This document shows positions 26,411 to 36,131 of a stretch of DNA of 64,000 nt, one piece after another (position 1 is the first letter of the stretch; every line of letters starts with the position of its first letter). This DNA is from Muriicola sp. Z0-33 (GTDB lineage: Bacteria > Bacteroidota > Bacteroidia > Flavobacteriales > Flavobacteriaceae). Location: NCBI RefSeq assembly GCF_026126425.1, contig NZ_JAFMPW010000006.1, positions 124,001-188,000 on the forward strand, in the 5' to 3' direction. The notes under the pieces are model-generated. The model saw nothing but the letters and a program-made list of their open reading frames with translations. It was not told the DNA's origin and searched no databases. Position numbers and translations under genes: made by a program.

Positions 26411-27655
26411 TTATTGCACTCTTGTGCGACTACTTCTACTTCTTGTTCCACTGCTATTGCTTCTGGAACTTCTGGCCGGAGCTTTACTAACCGTTCTTCT
26501 TGAAGAACTTTTACTTACTCTGGCATTACCGCTTCGGCTACTTTTACTGGCAGGTCTTGCCTGTGAGCTACGTTGTGTAGTTCTTTTAGCTACAGTTCTG
26601 CTGCCAGTACTTTTGCCTTGTGGTTTCTTATAGCTCCTTGTGCTACGAGTAACCGTTTTACTTCTTGGGGTAGTGGTAACCGTTCTTTTGCTCACCGTTC
26701 TTCCGGAGTTGGAACGAATTCCGCTATTATTCCCTTTTCTTACAGTGGTACTTCTTGTAACCCTGTTGTTATTATTAGAAACAGTTCTTTTCACTGTTCT
26801 GCTACTAGTTCCGCTGTTCTTGCGCACATTGTTTCTGCTGACGGATCTGTTATTTCTGCTAACATCACCTCTTTGGTTTACACGACTATTAGACCTTGAT
26901 CCGCTATTATTGTTTGCGGCAATTCTCTGGTTACTTCTGAGTCCGTCTGCTCTTCTGCTCCTATTCGTGTTCTGACGAACCGCAACTCTTTTGTCGTTTC
27001 TATAGACCTTATTTCTTCTATGGCCTCTATCATAGCGGTAATGATTTCCAACATTGGCATACGCTCTTCTGTAATTATATCTGTACGGCCTGTAATAGGT
27101 ATATCTGATAGGGGAATAATACTGTCTGTATGGTCTTCCGTATACCAGGCAGAATCCTAAAGCAGGTCTTACAAAGAACCTGTGAAAAGGCCTGTAAACA
27201 TAATGTCTGTTATATATATTAATGTATCCGGTATGGTAATCATAGAATCCACGGTTATTGTAGTAGACATAAAGACCACCAACACGTCTTACCCTTCCAT
27301 TCCTATAGCGAATGTCCACATCACCAATCTGATTTACCCGTCCGTAGTAGTCGTAATAAACAGGGACATTCTCTACCTGGATTACTGCACCATAATCATC
27401 GTACTGTGCATAAGGACTATAGTCGTAACCCGAGTTAAAAGTGATTCCATTCCTACGACCACTTACATAATTATCTATGTAAAAATCGAATTCGCCATCC
27501 GGATATACTGAAAACGTAATGCCATTTTCAACAAAAATGAATGAGTTGTTGTAGTTATAAGCATTGCGCAGTGCAACCTTATTTTCTGGGGTCGCAGCAT
27601 AGGTACTCGCCGTACCTAAAACTAAGGCTGCTATTAAGAGTACTAAATTCTTCAT
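26411..27655 (-). CDS. Exported Tyr/Arg-rich protein with Ser/Arg-rich basic C-terminal half
   Basis: The start is taken at ATG 27655 (a TTG extension to 27724 lacks a signal-like beginning), giving 414 residues. Signal peptide KNLVLLIAALVLGTASTYA is followed by a small folded region (about 22-130) with FVENGITFSVYPDGEFDFYI, then a Y/R-rich stretch around an HRFFVRPALGF segment (about 140-200). The last roughly 200 residues are almost only R, S, N, T, K and G. The N-terminal part belongs to a flavobacterial family without known function. The basic tail would be strongly cationic outside the cell and could bind polyanions such as LPS or DNA; that is inference. It is monocistronic. Confidence 0.75.
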   Translation of the reverse strand: MKNLVLLIAALVLGTASTYAATPENKVALRNAYNYNNSFIFVENGITFSVYPDGEFDFYIDNYVSGRRNGITFNSGYDYSPYAQYDDYGAVIQVENVPVYYDYYGRVNQIGDVDIRYRNGRVRRVGGLYVYYNNRGFYDYHTGYINIYNRHYVYRPFHRFFVRPALGFCLVYGRPYRQYYSPIRYTYYRPYRYNYRRAYANVGNHYRYDRGHRRNKVYRNDKRVAVRQNTNRSRRADGLRSNQRIAANNNSGSRSNSRVNQRGDVSRNNRSVSRNNVRKNSGTSSRTVKRTVSNNNNRVTRSTTVRKGNNSGIRSNSGRTVSKRTVTTTPRSKTVTRSTRSYKKPQGKSTGSRTVAKRTTQRSSQARPASKSSRSGNARVSKSSSRRTVSKAPARSSRSNSSGTRSRSSRTRVQ

Positions 27656-27920
27656 GATATAAGGTTTTAAATTTCCGAATGCAACTTTTACATTCTGATA
27701 GGTATATACCAAACAGCGTGCCAAGAATTTAGAGTATTCTCTAACAAATTGATAAACAATTAGTTATATACATAAAAATTGAAGAACCAGAAAATTTCAG
27801 CTAGCAACTATAAATTCAGGAATAGAATGTATTAATTAGATTCTTTGAACTAATTAAAGTCGTAATTTTCAGTTCAGTAAAACAAGTACTGTATTAATTA
27901 ATACTATAATAGCGTATAAA

Positions 27921-28910
27921 ATGAAGGCGTTAGTTTACCATAAGTACGGTTCCCCGGATAATTTAGGTGTTGAAGAGCTACCCATACCAGATCTTAAAAA
28001 GAATGAGGTGCTCATAAAAGTGCATTCGGCCGCGATTAATTCATGGGACTGGGACCTCTTGAGGGGTAAGCCTTTTATTGTACGACTTGCAGGGGGTGGT
28101 TTGACCAAACCAATAAAAAAGATCCTGGGATGCGATGTAGCTGGTGTAATTACTGCGGTAGGGGCAGGGGTAAAGAAATTTAAAATTAATGATGAAGTGT
28201 TTGGTGATATTAGTGAAAGTGGTTGGGGAGCGTTTGCAGAGTACGTCAGTGCAAAAGCAGACACCCTTACTTTAAAACCCAGGGCACTTAGTTTTACAGA
28301 GGCGGCAGCGTTGCCTCAGGCCGCAGTAATGGCGCTGCAGGGAGTTAAGGATCATGGACAGGTAGCATCCGGCCAAGACGTTTTAATCAATGGTGCAGGA
28401 GGCGGTGTAGGAAGTTTTGCCATACAGCTGGCCAAAATGCGCGGTGCCAGCGTAACTGGGGTAGACAATACAGATAAGATTGAATTTATGCAAAGCATGG
28501 GGGCCGATAATACCATTGATTACACCAAAGAAGATTTTACTAAAAGGGAGGAACAATACGATTTAATTCTGGACGTAGTAGGACACCATTCTCTTTTAGA
28601 TTTTAAGCGGGCATTAAAGCCCGTAGGTAAATACAAAATCATAGGTGGGCATACAGGGCTGATTTTTCAAAGTGTTTTTCTCGGACCTTTGATATCTGCC
28701 TTCTCTTCCAAGAAAATGGGCATTCTTGCACACCAACCAAATAAAGGGTTGAGCGCTATTGCGCAGATGGTAGTGGAACACAAACTTCAGGTGATCATAG
28801 ACCGGATATTTACTTTAGACCAGTTGCCAATGGCATTTAGATATTTCGGCGAAAATAGCTTTAAAGGTAAAATAGTGATAAGCATGGTTGCAGCTAATGA
28901 AATCTCTTAA
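27921..28910 (+). CDS. Zinc-less MDR oxidoreductase (quinone-reductase-like)
   Basis: A 329-residue medium-chain dehydrogenase/reductase. The N-terminal GroES-like domain has CDVAGVITAVGAGVKKFKIN. The nucleotide-binding domain carries INGAGGGVGSFAIQLAKMRG (about residues 156-175), the AxxGxxG NADPH motif. The structural-zinc cysteines of alcohol dehydrogenases are absent, placing it in the quinone oxidoreductase/NADPH-dependent reductase branch. The substrate is unknown. It is a single gene with an AT-rich upstream region and no clear TAnnTTTG box. Confidence 0.9.
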   Translation: MKALVYHKYGSPDNLGVEELPIPDLKKNEVLIKVHSAAINSWDWDLLRGKPFIVRLAGGGLTKPIKKILGCDVAGVITAVGAGVKKFKINDEVFGDISESGWGAFAEYVSAKADTLTLKPRALSFTEAAALPQAAVMALQGVKDHGQVASGQDVLINGAGGGVGSFAIQLAKMRGASVTGVDNTDKIEFMQSMGADNTIDYTKEDFTKREEQYDLILDVVGHHSLLDFKRALKPVGKYKIIGGHTGLIFQSVFLGPLISAFSSKKMGILAHQPNKGLSAIAQMVVEHKLQVIIDRIFTLDQLPMAFRYFGENSFKGKIVISMVAANEIS

Positions 28911-29071
28911 AAACCTCTTTAAAAAGATTTCTAATTTGTCATTCTGCTCCTTTGTACAAATGCCCTATCTTTAATGAACCCCCATGTTGGTATTGCCTTA
29001 TTAGTAGCATGAAATGAGGTCTGCCAGAGTTCTTATACTCAAAAAGAAGTTTCAACCGCAAAAAATATATT

Positions 29072-30919
29072 GTGAAATATCATAAACCAGAGCTCTTACT
29101 TATATTGTTATTAGCCTTTTGTATTACAGGGTGCAGAGAAAGTACCCACTCCCAACAGTTGGCCAAAGCCCAAACAAATTTTTCAACCAAATGCGCAATG
29201 TGTCATTATGGTAAAGGTGCAGCAACTGCTCCTTCCGTAACACATATGAATGCCATGAGTCCCAGAAGCATTGTAGCGGCATTAGAATCTGGTAAAATGC
29301 AAATACAGGGCAGCAGTCTCAGTAAAGAAGAAAAAATAGGGATCGCGGAAATGCTCACTTCAAAAAAATACTCGGAGGGCACTGCTCCGGTAAATATGTG
29401 TGATGCACCTGACCTGCAGTTATCAAATATAAAATACTCCGGCTGGGCGGGTAATGTGGAAGGGACCGGGTATATCGCTTCAGAAGTAGCGCAACTCTCA
29501 TTAGAAGAGGTACCCAAACTTAAGTTGATATGGGCATTTGGATTTGATGGAGGAACAATAAGCAGATCTAAACCGGCAGTTATCGATAATAGTATTGTTT
29601 TTGGAAGCCAATTTGGTGAAATATACTGTTTAAATATGCAGACAGGTTGTGTTCAATGGATATTCAGGGCAGATAGTAACGTTAGAGGTGGTATTGCTGT
29701 TAGCCAGGATGAAACTGGGGAGGTGAGTTTGTATTTTGCCGATTTTAATTGCACCACCTACGCTCTTAAAGCCAATACGGGGGAATTACTTTGGAAGGCT
29801 AGCGTTAGGAATGAATCTGCAAATGCAGTTACAGGCACCGTCGCCTATTTTGATGGAATGGTATACGTACCCCTGACCTCCATGGAGGTAGTGTCTGGTA
29901 ATGAGCAAAGCTATGAGTGTTGCAAAGGGTCTGGAATGGTGGTGGCCGTGGACGCTGAAAATGGAGAAGAGGTATGGCGCCACCGTGTTGTTGAGGAAAA
30001 AGCTACTGCTCAGGAGCTAAGCTCCGCAGGCACCATGAAATATGGCCCTTCCGGGGCTCCTGTTTGGAGCAGTCCTACTATAGATGCAAAAAGGGGATTG
30101 CTTTATATTGGAACAGGAGAGAATAATTCTTTCCCTACGACCGATAGTTCCGATGCTTTGCAGGCCTTAGACTTAAAAACCGGAGAATTGGTCTGGAATT
30201 ACCAGGCGACTACGGGAGATGCCTATGTAATTGGAACATTTAGTGCAGATGGAACAAGCATGGAACCTTGTGCTAATTGTCCGGATCCCACTGGTCCCGA
30301 TTTGGATTTCGGTATGGCTCCTGTGCTTACCCAAAGACAAGATGGTAAAGAAGTATTAATAGTCGGGCAAAAGTCTGGGGTGGTGCATTGTCTGGATCCC
30401 GATTCGGGCATACCCATATGGCAAAAGAGAATTGGCCGGGGAGGAGCGCTTGGAGGAATCCACTGGGGTATTGCTACCAGGGACAATATTGCTTACGTCT
30501 CTAATTCTGATTGGTTTCCATTTGGTGGTGACGAGACTTACCCCGCAAGTCCAGGACTGTACGCCATGGATTTGATGAATGGGGAGATAATATGGAAGTC
30601 AGTGGCGGACCCAGGAATTTGCAATGGCATCCAGGGCTGTTATAGTGGTAATTCTGCTGCACCTACGCTTATAGATGAAGTTGTATTTGCAGGGAACCTC
30701 GACGGGCATGCCAGGGCGCATAATGCCCGGACAGGTGAAGTTATTTGGGACTTTGATACCCTTAGAGATTTCGAAACCGTGAATGGCGTAGCTGCAAGTG
30801 GAGGATCTATTGATGGGCCAGGCCCGGTAATTGCAAATGGGATGGTATTTTTTAATAGTGGTTATGGAATGCACAGCCAGAAAGCCGGAAATGTATTCTT
30901 AGCTTTTGGACTGGAATAA
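29072..30919 (+). CDS. Cytochrome c / PQQ-type beta-propeller dehydrogenase lipoprotein (polyvinyl-alcohol-dehydrogenase-like)
   Basis: A 615-residue protein with a GTG start and a lipobox ending ITGC (Cys21), so probably a periplasm-facing lipoprotein. Residues 41-45 (CAMCH) bind one c-type haem, within a domain of about 85 residues. An eight-bladed PQQ-enzyme propeller follows, with repeated tryptophan-docking units such as ALKANTGELLWKASV, AVDAENGEEVWRH and ARTGEVIWDFDTL. Haem plus PQQ-propeller in this N-to-C order is that of polyvinyl alcohol dehydrogenase. Polymer oxidation is only a family guess; secondary alcohols are possible. A CPDPTGPDLDFG segment may be part of the active-site region. 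PQQ synthesis genes are not in the window. Confidence 0.85.
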   Translation: MKYHKPELLLILLLAFCITGCRESTHSQQLAKAQTNFSTKCAMCHYGKGAATAPSVTHMNAMSPRSIVAALESGKMQIQGSSLSKEEKIGIAEMLTSKKYSEGTAPVNMCDAPDLQLSNIKYSGWAGNVEGTGYIASEVAQLSLEEVPKLKLIWAFGFDGGTISRSKPAVIDNSIVFGSQFGEIYCLNMQTGCVQWIFRADSNVRGGIAVSQDETGEVSLYFADFNCTTYALKANTGELLWKASVRNESANAVTGTVAYFDGMVYVPLTSMEVVSGNEQSYECCKGSGMVVAVDAENGEEVWRHRVVEEKATAQELSSAGTMKYGPSGAPVWSSPTIDAKRGLLYIGTGENNSFPTTDSSDALQALDLKTGELVWNYQATTGDAYVIGTFSADGTSMEPCANCPDPTGPDLDFGMAPVLTQRQDGKEVLIVGQKSGVVHCLDPDSGIPIWQKRIGRGGALGGIHWGIATRDNIAYVSNSDWFPFGGDETYPASPGLYAMDLMNGEIIWKSVADPGICNGIQGCYSGNSAAPTLIDEVVFAGNLDGHARAHNARTGEVIWDFDTLRDFETVNGVAASGGSIDGPGPVIANGMVFFNSGYGMHSQKAGNVFLAFGLE

Positions 30920-31025
30920 GCCAACTGACTGCCTTAGTACTATCTTTTTGGTGTGGGAATAAATATCCCTCCAATTCTAATTACAAATATCCTACCTTTA
31001 AAACCATAAAAACAATACAAGAAGT

Positions 31026-33032
31026 ATGGACAAATTGATATGTAAGTTAGTAGTTTTCCTTTTTATAGTAGCGCCTGTAGCCTTAACTCAGGCCCAAATT
31101 CAGAAAGGCAGTTTAACCCAGGGCAAATTGGTCAGTGCAGAAATAGGTCCTGCTGATAAACACAACTACGATTTAATTTTAGAAGAAGGCCAATTTGTAT
31201 TTCTTAAACTGATGCAGAGAGGAGTGGACATGAAAATTTCCACTTTTGATACAAATGGTGATAAAATAGAGGATTTTGATAGCCCCAATGGGAAATATGG
31301 CCCGGAACTATTTACATTAACCTCTGGCGAGAAAGGCAAATACCGAATAGAAGTGTCGCCTTTTGATGAGGAAGAACCTGAAGGGGAATATGATATCATA
31401 GTGGAAACTATTAAGCCAAAAGCCACTACTCTGGAAGGGAAAACTGATGAGGTATTTGCAGCTTGGAATAACGATTATAGTCCTGGAGCTGCTGTAGCAG
31501 TTGTTAAGGACGGGGAAATTATCTACAAAAAGGGGTATGGATTATCTAACCTGGAATACAACATTCCAATTACTCCTGGTTCCATATTCCATATTGCTTC
31601 CGTTTCGAAGCAGTTTACTGTCTTTGCTATACTCCTCCTTGAAAAGCAAGGGAAACTGAGCCTGGAAGACGATATTAGAAAATATGTACCAGAAGTCCCG
31701 GATTTTGGGAAGACTATTACCCTAAGGCACCTGGCCACGCACACAAGTGGTTTAAGAGACCAGTGGAATCTGCTTGCTATGGCCGGATGGCGCCTGGATG
31801 ATGTAATTACTTTGGAACAGGTTCTAAAGTTGGTTAGTAAGCAAAAAGATTTGAACTTTAATCCGGGAGACGAATATTTGTATTGTAATACAGGATTCAC
31901 CCTCTTAGCTGAGGTGGTCGCCAGGGTGTCTGAAATGTCTTTTGCTGAATTCACAGGGCAGGAAATTTTTGCCCCCCTTCAAATGAAAAACACGCTCTTT
32001 TATGACGATCATGAAAAGATTGTTAAAAACAGGACCTATTCATACAAAACTGATAGCACGGGATATAAGAAAAGTGTCCTTAGCTATGCCAATGTTGGGG
32101 CTACCAGCTTGTTCACGACGGTTGAAGATTTAAGTCTGTGGGCAATGAATTTCTCTAATCCCAAAGTTGGAGACGAAACAATTATTAAGAAAATGAATAC
32201 CCCGGCAGAACTCAATAGCGGTAAAACCTTTGGCGGAGCTTTGGGGCAGTTTGTTGGTAAATACAAAGGGTTAAATCAGATACAACATGGGGGTGCGGAT
32301 GCCGGGTACAGGTCCTATCTGGCCCGCTTTCCAGATCAGGATTTTGCTGTCAGTGTGTTTAGCAATTCGGCCGATTTTAATTCGGGAAGGATAGCTCACA
32401 AGGTGGTAGATATTTTTCTGGAGGAAGCCCTTGTGGAAGAACCCGAAGAGGAAGTCACTGAAACAGAGGCACAAGCGGAATCCATAAGCGTTGCAGCAGA
32501 TATATTAGATTCCTATGTGGGCGATTTTGAGTTGCAGCCCGGATTTATTATTGGCGTTATCTTAAAAGAAGGGGAACTGATTGCACAGGCCACAGGACAA
32601 CCTGAAGTTGCATTGGCTCCCATATCGGAAACAGAATTTGATGTGGTGGGGGTAGAAGCTAAGCTGGAGTTTATCCCCAATGGCGGTGATAAAGTAAAGG
32701 CTATTAAACTATATCAGAACGGTCAGATAATGGAAGCTCCCAGGTTAAAGGCATTTGACAAAAATGCCGTTGTCTTGAAAGAATTCGAGGGGAGCTACCA
32801 CAGCGAAGAGTTGTCTACGACCTACCATTTTAAGGTGGTAGATGAAAAGTTGATGGTACAGCATAGCAGGCATAGCGACTTTGCTGTCAACCCCCTCAAG
32901 GAGGACACTTTTGGTGGCAACGCCTGGTTTTTTGGACAGGTGGCATTTCAGAGGGATGAAAACAACAAGATTGTTGGATGTAAAGTGTCTTCGGGAAGGG
33001 TACGCGATCTGGTATTCAGCAAAGTGGAGTAA
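31026..33032 (+). CDS. Exported serine hydrolase, class C beta-lactamase/PBP-like (S12)
   Basis: A 668-residue protein. A signal (about 1-23, ending LTQAQ) is followed by a pre-peptidase-type beta domain (about 25-125) and the serine hydrolase domain (about 130-470). SxxK is Ser192-Val-Ser-Lys195 and the Tyr-x-Asn motif is Tyr286-Cys-Asn288. HGGADAG takes the place of the KTG box, as in esterase- and D-aminopeptidase-like members. The C-terminal domain of about 200 residues is beta-rich, as in Bacteroidota family members. Many relatives are peptidases or esterases of unknown substrate rather than beta-lactamases. It is convergent with uvrA, with a 52-bp gap. Confidence 0.88.
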   Translation: MDKLICKLVVFLFIVAPVALTQAQIQKGSLTQGKLVSAEIGPADKHNYDLILEEGQFVFLKLMQRGVDMKISTFDTNGDKIEDFDSPNGKYGPELFTLTSGEKGKYRIEVSPFDEEEPEGEYDIIVETIKPKATTLEGKTDEVFAAWNNDYSPGAAVAVVKDGEIIYKKGYGLSNLEYNIPITPGSIFHIASVSKQFTVFAILLLEKQGKLSLEDDIRKYVPEVPDFGKTITLRHLATHTSGLRDQWNLLAMAGWRLDDVITLEQVLKLVSKQKDLNFNPGDEYLYCNTGFTLLAEVVARVSEMSFAEFTGQEIFAPLQMKNTLFYDDHEKIVKNRTYSYKTDSTGYKKSVLSYANVGATSLFTTVEDLSLWAMNFSNPKVGDETIIKKMNTPAELNSGKTFGGALGQFVGKYKGLNQIQHGGADAGYRSYLARFPDQDFAVSVFSNSADFNSGRIAHKVVDIFLEEALVEEPEEEVTETEAQAESISVAADILDSYVGDFELQPGFIIGVILKEGELIAQATGQPEVALAPISETEFDVVGVEAKLEFIPNGGDKVKAIKLYQNGQIMEAPRLKAFDKNAVVLKEFEGSYHSEELSTTYHFKVVDEKLMVQHSRHSDFAVNPLKEDTFGGNAWFFGQVAFQRDENNKIVGCKVSSGRVRDLVFSKVE

Positions 33033-33084
33033 AAAGTAGCGCCAGACTGTTTTAAATCGTCTTATGTTAAGCCATGCAGCATTT

Positions 33085-35865
33085 CTATCTTAACTTTTCC
33101 CTTAAGTATCGTGCCGTATGCGAGTGTTTATTCTGAGCTACTTCTTCTGGAGTACCTTCTGCCATCAATTGTCCGCCGCCTTCACCACCTTCCGGACCCA
33201 GGTCTATAATGTAATCGGCACATTTTATCAGTTCAATATTATGCTCTATTACTACAATGGAATGCCCGGTAGCAATAAGAGCGTCAAAAGATTTCAGCAA
33301 TTTCTTAATATCGTGAAAATGGAGCCCGGTGGTGGGTTCGTCAAATATAAAAAGTGCCTGATCTTTAGATTTCCCCTTTACCAGAAAAGAGGCTAATTTT
33401 ATTCGCTGGGCTTCGCCCCCGGAAAGCGTAGAGGAGGATTGGCCTAATGTAACATAGCCAAGGCCTACATCCTGAAGGGGTTGTAATTTGTTGACAATTT
33501 TAGTCTGCTTGTGCTCGGTAAAAAATGCAACAGCGTCATCAATGGTCATATTTAAGACATCATCTATACTGGCTCCTTCAAATTTCACCTCCAGAACTTC
33601 TTTCTTAAAACGCTTACCGCTGCAGGTATCGCATTCCAGATGCACATCGGCCATGAACTGCATCTCTACGGTAATCTCGCCTTCACCCTTGCATTTTTCA
33701 CAACGCCCCCCATCTACATTAAAAGAGAAATGTTTGGCCTGGTAAGCACGGATTTTGCTTAGTTTCTGGCCCGCGTACAACGCCCTAATATCATCATATG
33801 CTTTTATGTAAGTTACTGGATTAGAACGTGAAGATCTACCGATGGGATTTTGGTCTACAAATTCTACATTCTTCAAAAACTGGTACTTACCTTCAAAAGC
33901 TGTAAACTGTCCTGCTTTTTCACCATAACCACCAATTTCCTTCAAAATAACAGGATATAGTAATTTTTTAACCAGGGTACTCTTGCCACTACCAGATACC
34001 CCGCTGACTACAGTAAGCATGTTGAGTGGAAAGGTTACATCTATATTTTTCAGGTTATTTTCACGGGCTCCTTTAATACTAATGTGATTTTTAGAGCTTC
34101 TCCTTTCGACCGGTACGCTAATCTCTTCTGTCCCATTCAGATAGCTGGCTGTTAATGAGGCCGATTTCAAAATTGCTTCCATAGTCCCATGTGCCACAAC
34201 TTCGCCGCCATGTGTGCCGGCTTCCGGGCCAATATCTATAACCTCATCTGCAGCCATCATAATATCTTCATCGTGCTCTACAACGATTACCGTATTTCCC
34301 AGATCGCGCAGGGACTTCAATACTTCAATAAGGTTTTCAGTGTCTTTGGGGTGAAGACCAATACTGGGTTCGTCTAAAATATACATAGACCCCACAAGAC
34401 TACTTCCCAATGAAGTGGCCAGGTTTATTCTCTGGCTTTCCCCTCCGGATAGGGTGTTAGACTTTCTGTTGAGCGTTAAATAGCTAAGTCCTACTTTACT
34501 TAAAAAGCCCAGACGGGTTACAATTTCTTTTAAAAGGCGACTGGCGATAATGGTATCGTGTTCATTCAAGGAGATATTATCAAAAAAGGGGAGGAGTTTA
34601 GCAATTGGTAGTTCTACCAGGTCCGAAATAGATTTTCCTGCTACTTTAACATATTCTGTCTCCTGACGTAAACGCCTTCCTTTACATTGTGTACAGCGTG
34701 TTTTGCCCCTATACCGCGATAACATTACCCGGTTTTGTATTTTATAGCTCTTTTCTTCGAGTTTTTTAAAGAAATCTGATATTCCTTTAAAATGAGCATT
34801 GCCGTCCCATGCCAGCTGCCGTTGCTCTTCGGTAAGTTGAAACCAGGGTTTGTGGATGGGAAAGTCGAACTTATACGCATTATTCACCAATTGGTCTTTG
34901 TACCTACTCATACTTTCCCCTCTCCAGGGAAATATGGCACTCTCATATATTGAAAGGGAGGTGTTTGGGATTACAAGGTCTTCATCTATCCCTATTACAT
35001 CGCCATATCCTTCACAATTAGGACAGGCCCCATAAGGGTTATTAAAGCTAAATAGGTGCGCATTTGGTTCCAAGAAGTTCATCCCATCTAATGAAAACTT
35101 ATTACTAAATGAAATGATATTACCGCTTTCTAACTCTTCTATAAAACATTCGCCTTTACCTTCAAAAAAAGCAGTATCCACTGCATTGGCCAATCTGTTG
35201 TAAAAATCCTCGTCTTCTTTTTTTACAATACGGTCTACCACCAGGTCAAATTCTGAACCGATGTTTTTTAGTGAATCGTCAATTCTAATTACCTCGCCCT
35301 TGTACTTAATTCTGGCATATCCTTGTTTGGAAAGCAACTGCACAGATTTAAATGGATCTCGCTCTTTGGGAATCTTTATTGGTGCTAATAAAAGTAATTT
35401 AGTTCCTTCATCATAAGTTCGAAGGTGGTTGATGACATCTGACACCGTATGTTTCTTAACTTCTTTGCCCGAAACCGGTGAAATGGTTCTACCTATCCTG
35501 GCAAATAGTAATTTAAGATAGTCGTAAATTTCCGTAGTGGTCCCAACTGTAGACCTGGGATTAGTAGAATTTACTTTTTGTTCAATAGCTATTGCCGGAG
35601 CAATACCTTTAATATAATCTACCTTGGGTTTATCTAGTTTACCTAAGAACTGTCTTGCGTAAGAAGAAAGGCTTTCCACATAGCGCCTTTGCCCTTCAGC
35701 ATAAAGGGTGTCAAAGGCCAGGCTTGATTTTCCCGAACCAGAAAGCCCTGTAATTACCACCAGTTTATTTCTGGGAATTACTACATCAATATTTTTTAAA
35801 TTGTGCAGTTTTGCCCCTTTAATAATGATATTCTCCTTTGGATTTACGTCGGCAATTGCAGTCAT
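33085..35865 (-). CDS. uvrA: UvrABC excinuclease subunit A
   Basis: A 926-residue DNA-damage recognition ATPase of nucleotide excision repair. Two ABC modules are present: Walker [10 protein letters not shown] near the N-terminus and GVSGSGKST near residue 640, with LSGGE signatures in both halves. Zinc-finger CxxC pairs are visible ([36 protein letters not shown]). The start is the ATG at 35865; a 16-residue extension from a TTG at 35913 is rejected because that TTG is the -33 box of the gene's own promoter. uvrA homologues pair with UvrB, which is not in the window. Confidence 0.98.
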   Translation of the reverse strand: MTAIADVNPKENIIIKGAKLHNLKNIDVVIPRNKLVVITGLSGSGKSSLAFDTLYAEGQRRYVESLSSYARQFLGKLDKPKVDYIKGIAPAIAIEQKVNSTNPRSTVGTTTEIYDYLKLLFARIGRTISPVSGKEVKKHTVSDVINHLRTYDEGTKLLLLAPIKIPKERDPFKSVQLLSKQGYARIKYKGEVIRIDDSLKNIGSEFDLVVDRIVKKEDEDFYNRLANAVDTAFFEGKGECFIEELESGNIISFSNKFSLDGMNFLEPNAHLFSFNNPYGACPNCEGYGDVIGIDEDLVIPNTSLSIYESAIFPWRGESMSRYKDQLVNNAYKFDFPIHKPWFQLTEEQRQLAWDGNAHFKGISDFFKKLEEKSYKIQNRVMLSRYRGKTRCTQCKGRRLRQETEYVKVAGKSISDLVELPIAKLLPFFDNISLNEHDTIIASRLLKEIVTRLGFLSKVGLSYLTLNRKSNTLSGGESQRINLATSLGSSLVGSMYILDEPSIGLHPKDTENLIEVLKSLRDLGNTVIVVEHDEDIMMAADEVIDIGPEAGTHGGEVVAHGTMEAILKSASLTASYLNGTEEISVPVERRSSKNHISIKGARENNLKNIDVTFPLNMLTVVSGVSGSGKSTLVKKLLYPVILKEIGGYGEKAGQFTAFEGKYQFLKNVEFVDQNPIGRSSRSNPVTYIKAYDDIRALYAGQKLSKIRAYQAKHFSFNVDGGRCEKCKGEGEITVEMQFMADVHLECDTCSGKRFKKEVLEVKFEGASIDDVLNMTIDDAVAFFTEHKQTKIVNKLQPLQDVGLGYVTLGQSSSTLSGGEAQRIKLASFLVKGKSKDQALFIFDEPTTGLHFHDIKKLLKSFDALIATGHSIVVIEHNIELIKCADYIIDLGPEGGEGGGQLMAEGTPEEVAQNKHSHTARYLREKLR

Positions 35866-35882
35866 GAGGCTAATTAAGGGTA

Positions 35883-35913
35883 CAAAGATACACTGCAAGG
35901 TTGCAATAACCAA
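35883..35913 (-). promoter_or_regulatory. uvrA promoter, TTG-N20-TATCTTTG
   Basis: On the minus strand TTG (35913-35911) and TATCTTTG (35890-35883) are 20 bp apart, a consensus Bacteroidota promoter. It predicts transcription from about 35876 and an 11-nt leader, fixing the uvrA start at 35865. Confidence 0.82.
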
Positions 35914-35981
35914 TAGAGGTGTTTTTACATCGAATTTTTACCAAATCACAACATTGATTTTCTGCGAGCTAATATTTTTTC

Positions 35982-35989
35982 TATATTTG
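35982..35989 (+). promoter_or_regulatory. -7 element of the first ECF sigma gene
   Basis: TATATTTG matches TAnnTTTG. A TTG at 35954-35956 lies 25 bp upstream, slightly longer than the usual spacing. Transcription from about 35996 would give a leader of some 135 nt that contains the inverted-repeat structure at 36029-36130. Confidence 0.6.
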
Positions 35990-36028
35990 AACTGTTAATA
36001 ATACAAAATCGATTCGCCTATAAAGCAA

Positions 36029-36130
36029 CAATTACTTTTTAGATTAACCTAGACAACTGAACCCTTACACTCCCTGAACATCGAAATGGGAGCTAAGGAA
36101 CCCCTAAGTTGAACCAATAAAAAGTAATTG
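36029..36130 (+). promoter_or_regulatory. Structured 5' leader with nested inverted repeats upstream of the first ECF sigma gene
   Basis: Four complementary arm pairs nest in order: CAATTACTTTTTA (36029-36041) with TAAAAAGTAATTG (36118-36130), a perfect 13 bp; CAACT (36054-36058) with AGTTG (36107-36111); CCTTA (36063-36067) with TAAGG (36094-36098); and CTCCC (36070-36074) with GGGAG (36088-36092). The closing stem ends one base before the ATG at 36132, so it would bury the ribosome-binding region if the RNA folds. It could act as a translational switch; a DNA element with 13-bp terminal inverted repeats is the alternative. Confidence 0.6.
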
Positions 36131-36131
36131 T

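Noticed and set aside
26424-26975. Long Leu/Val-rich frames on the plus strand opposite the basic protein at 26411
   Set aside because: They are the antisense reading of Ser/Arg-rich codons, have no start context and no family pattern.
36029-36130. Miniature transposable element with 13-bp terminal inverted repeats
   Set aside because: No target-site duplication is visible and the nested internal pairing fits a folded leader better; kept as an alternative rather than a call.
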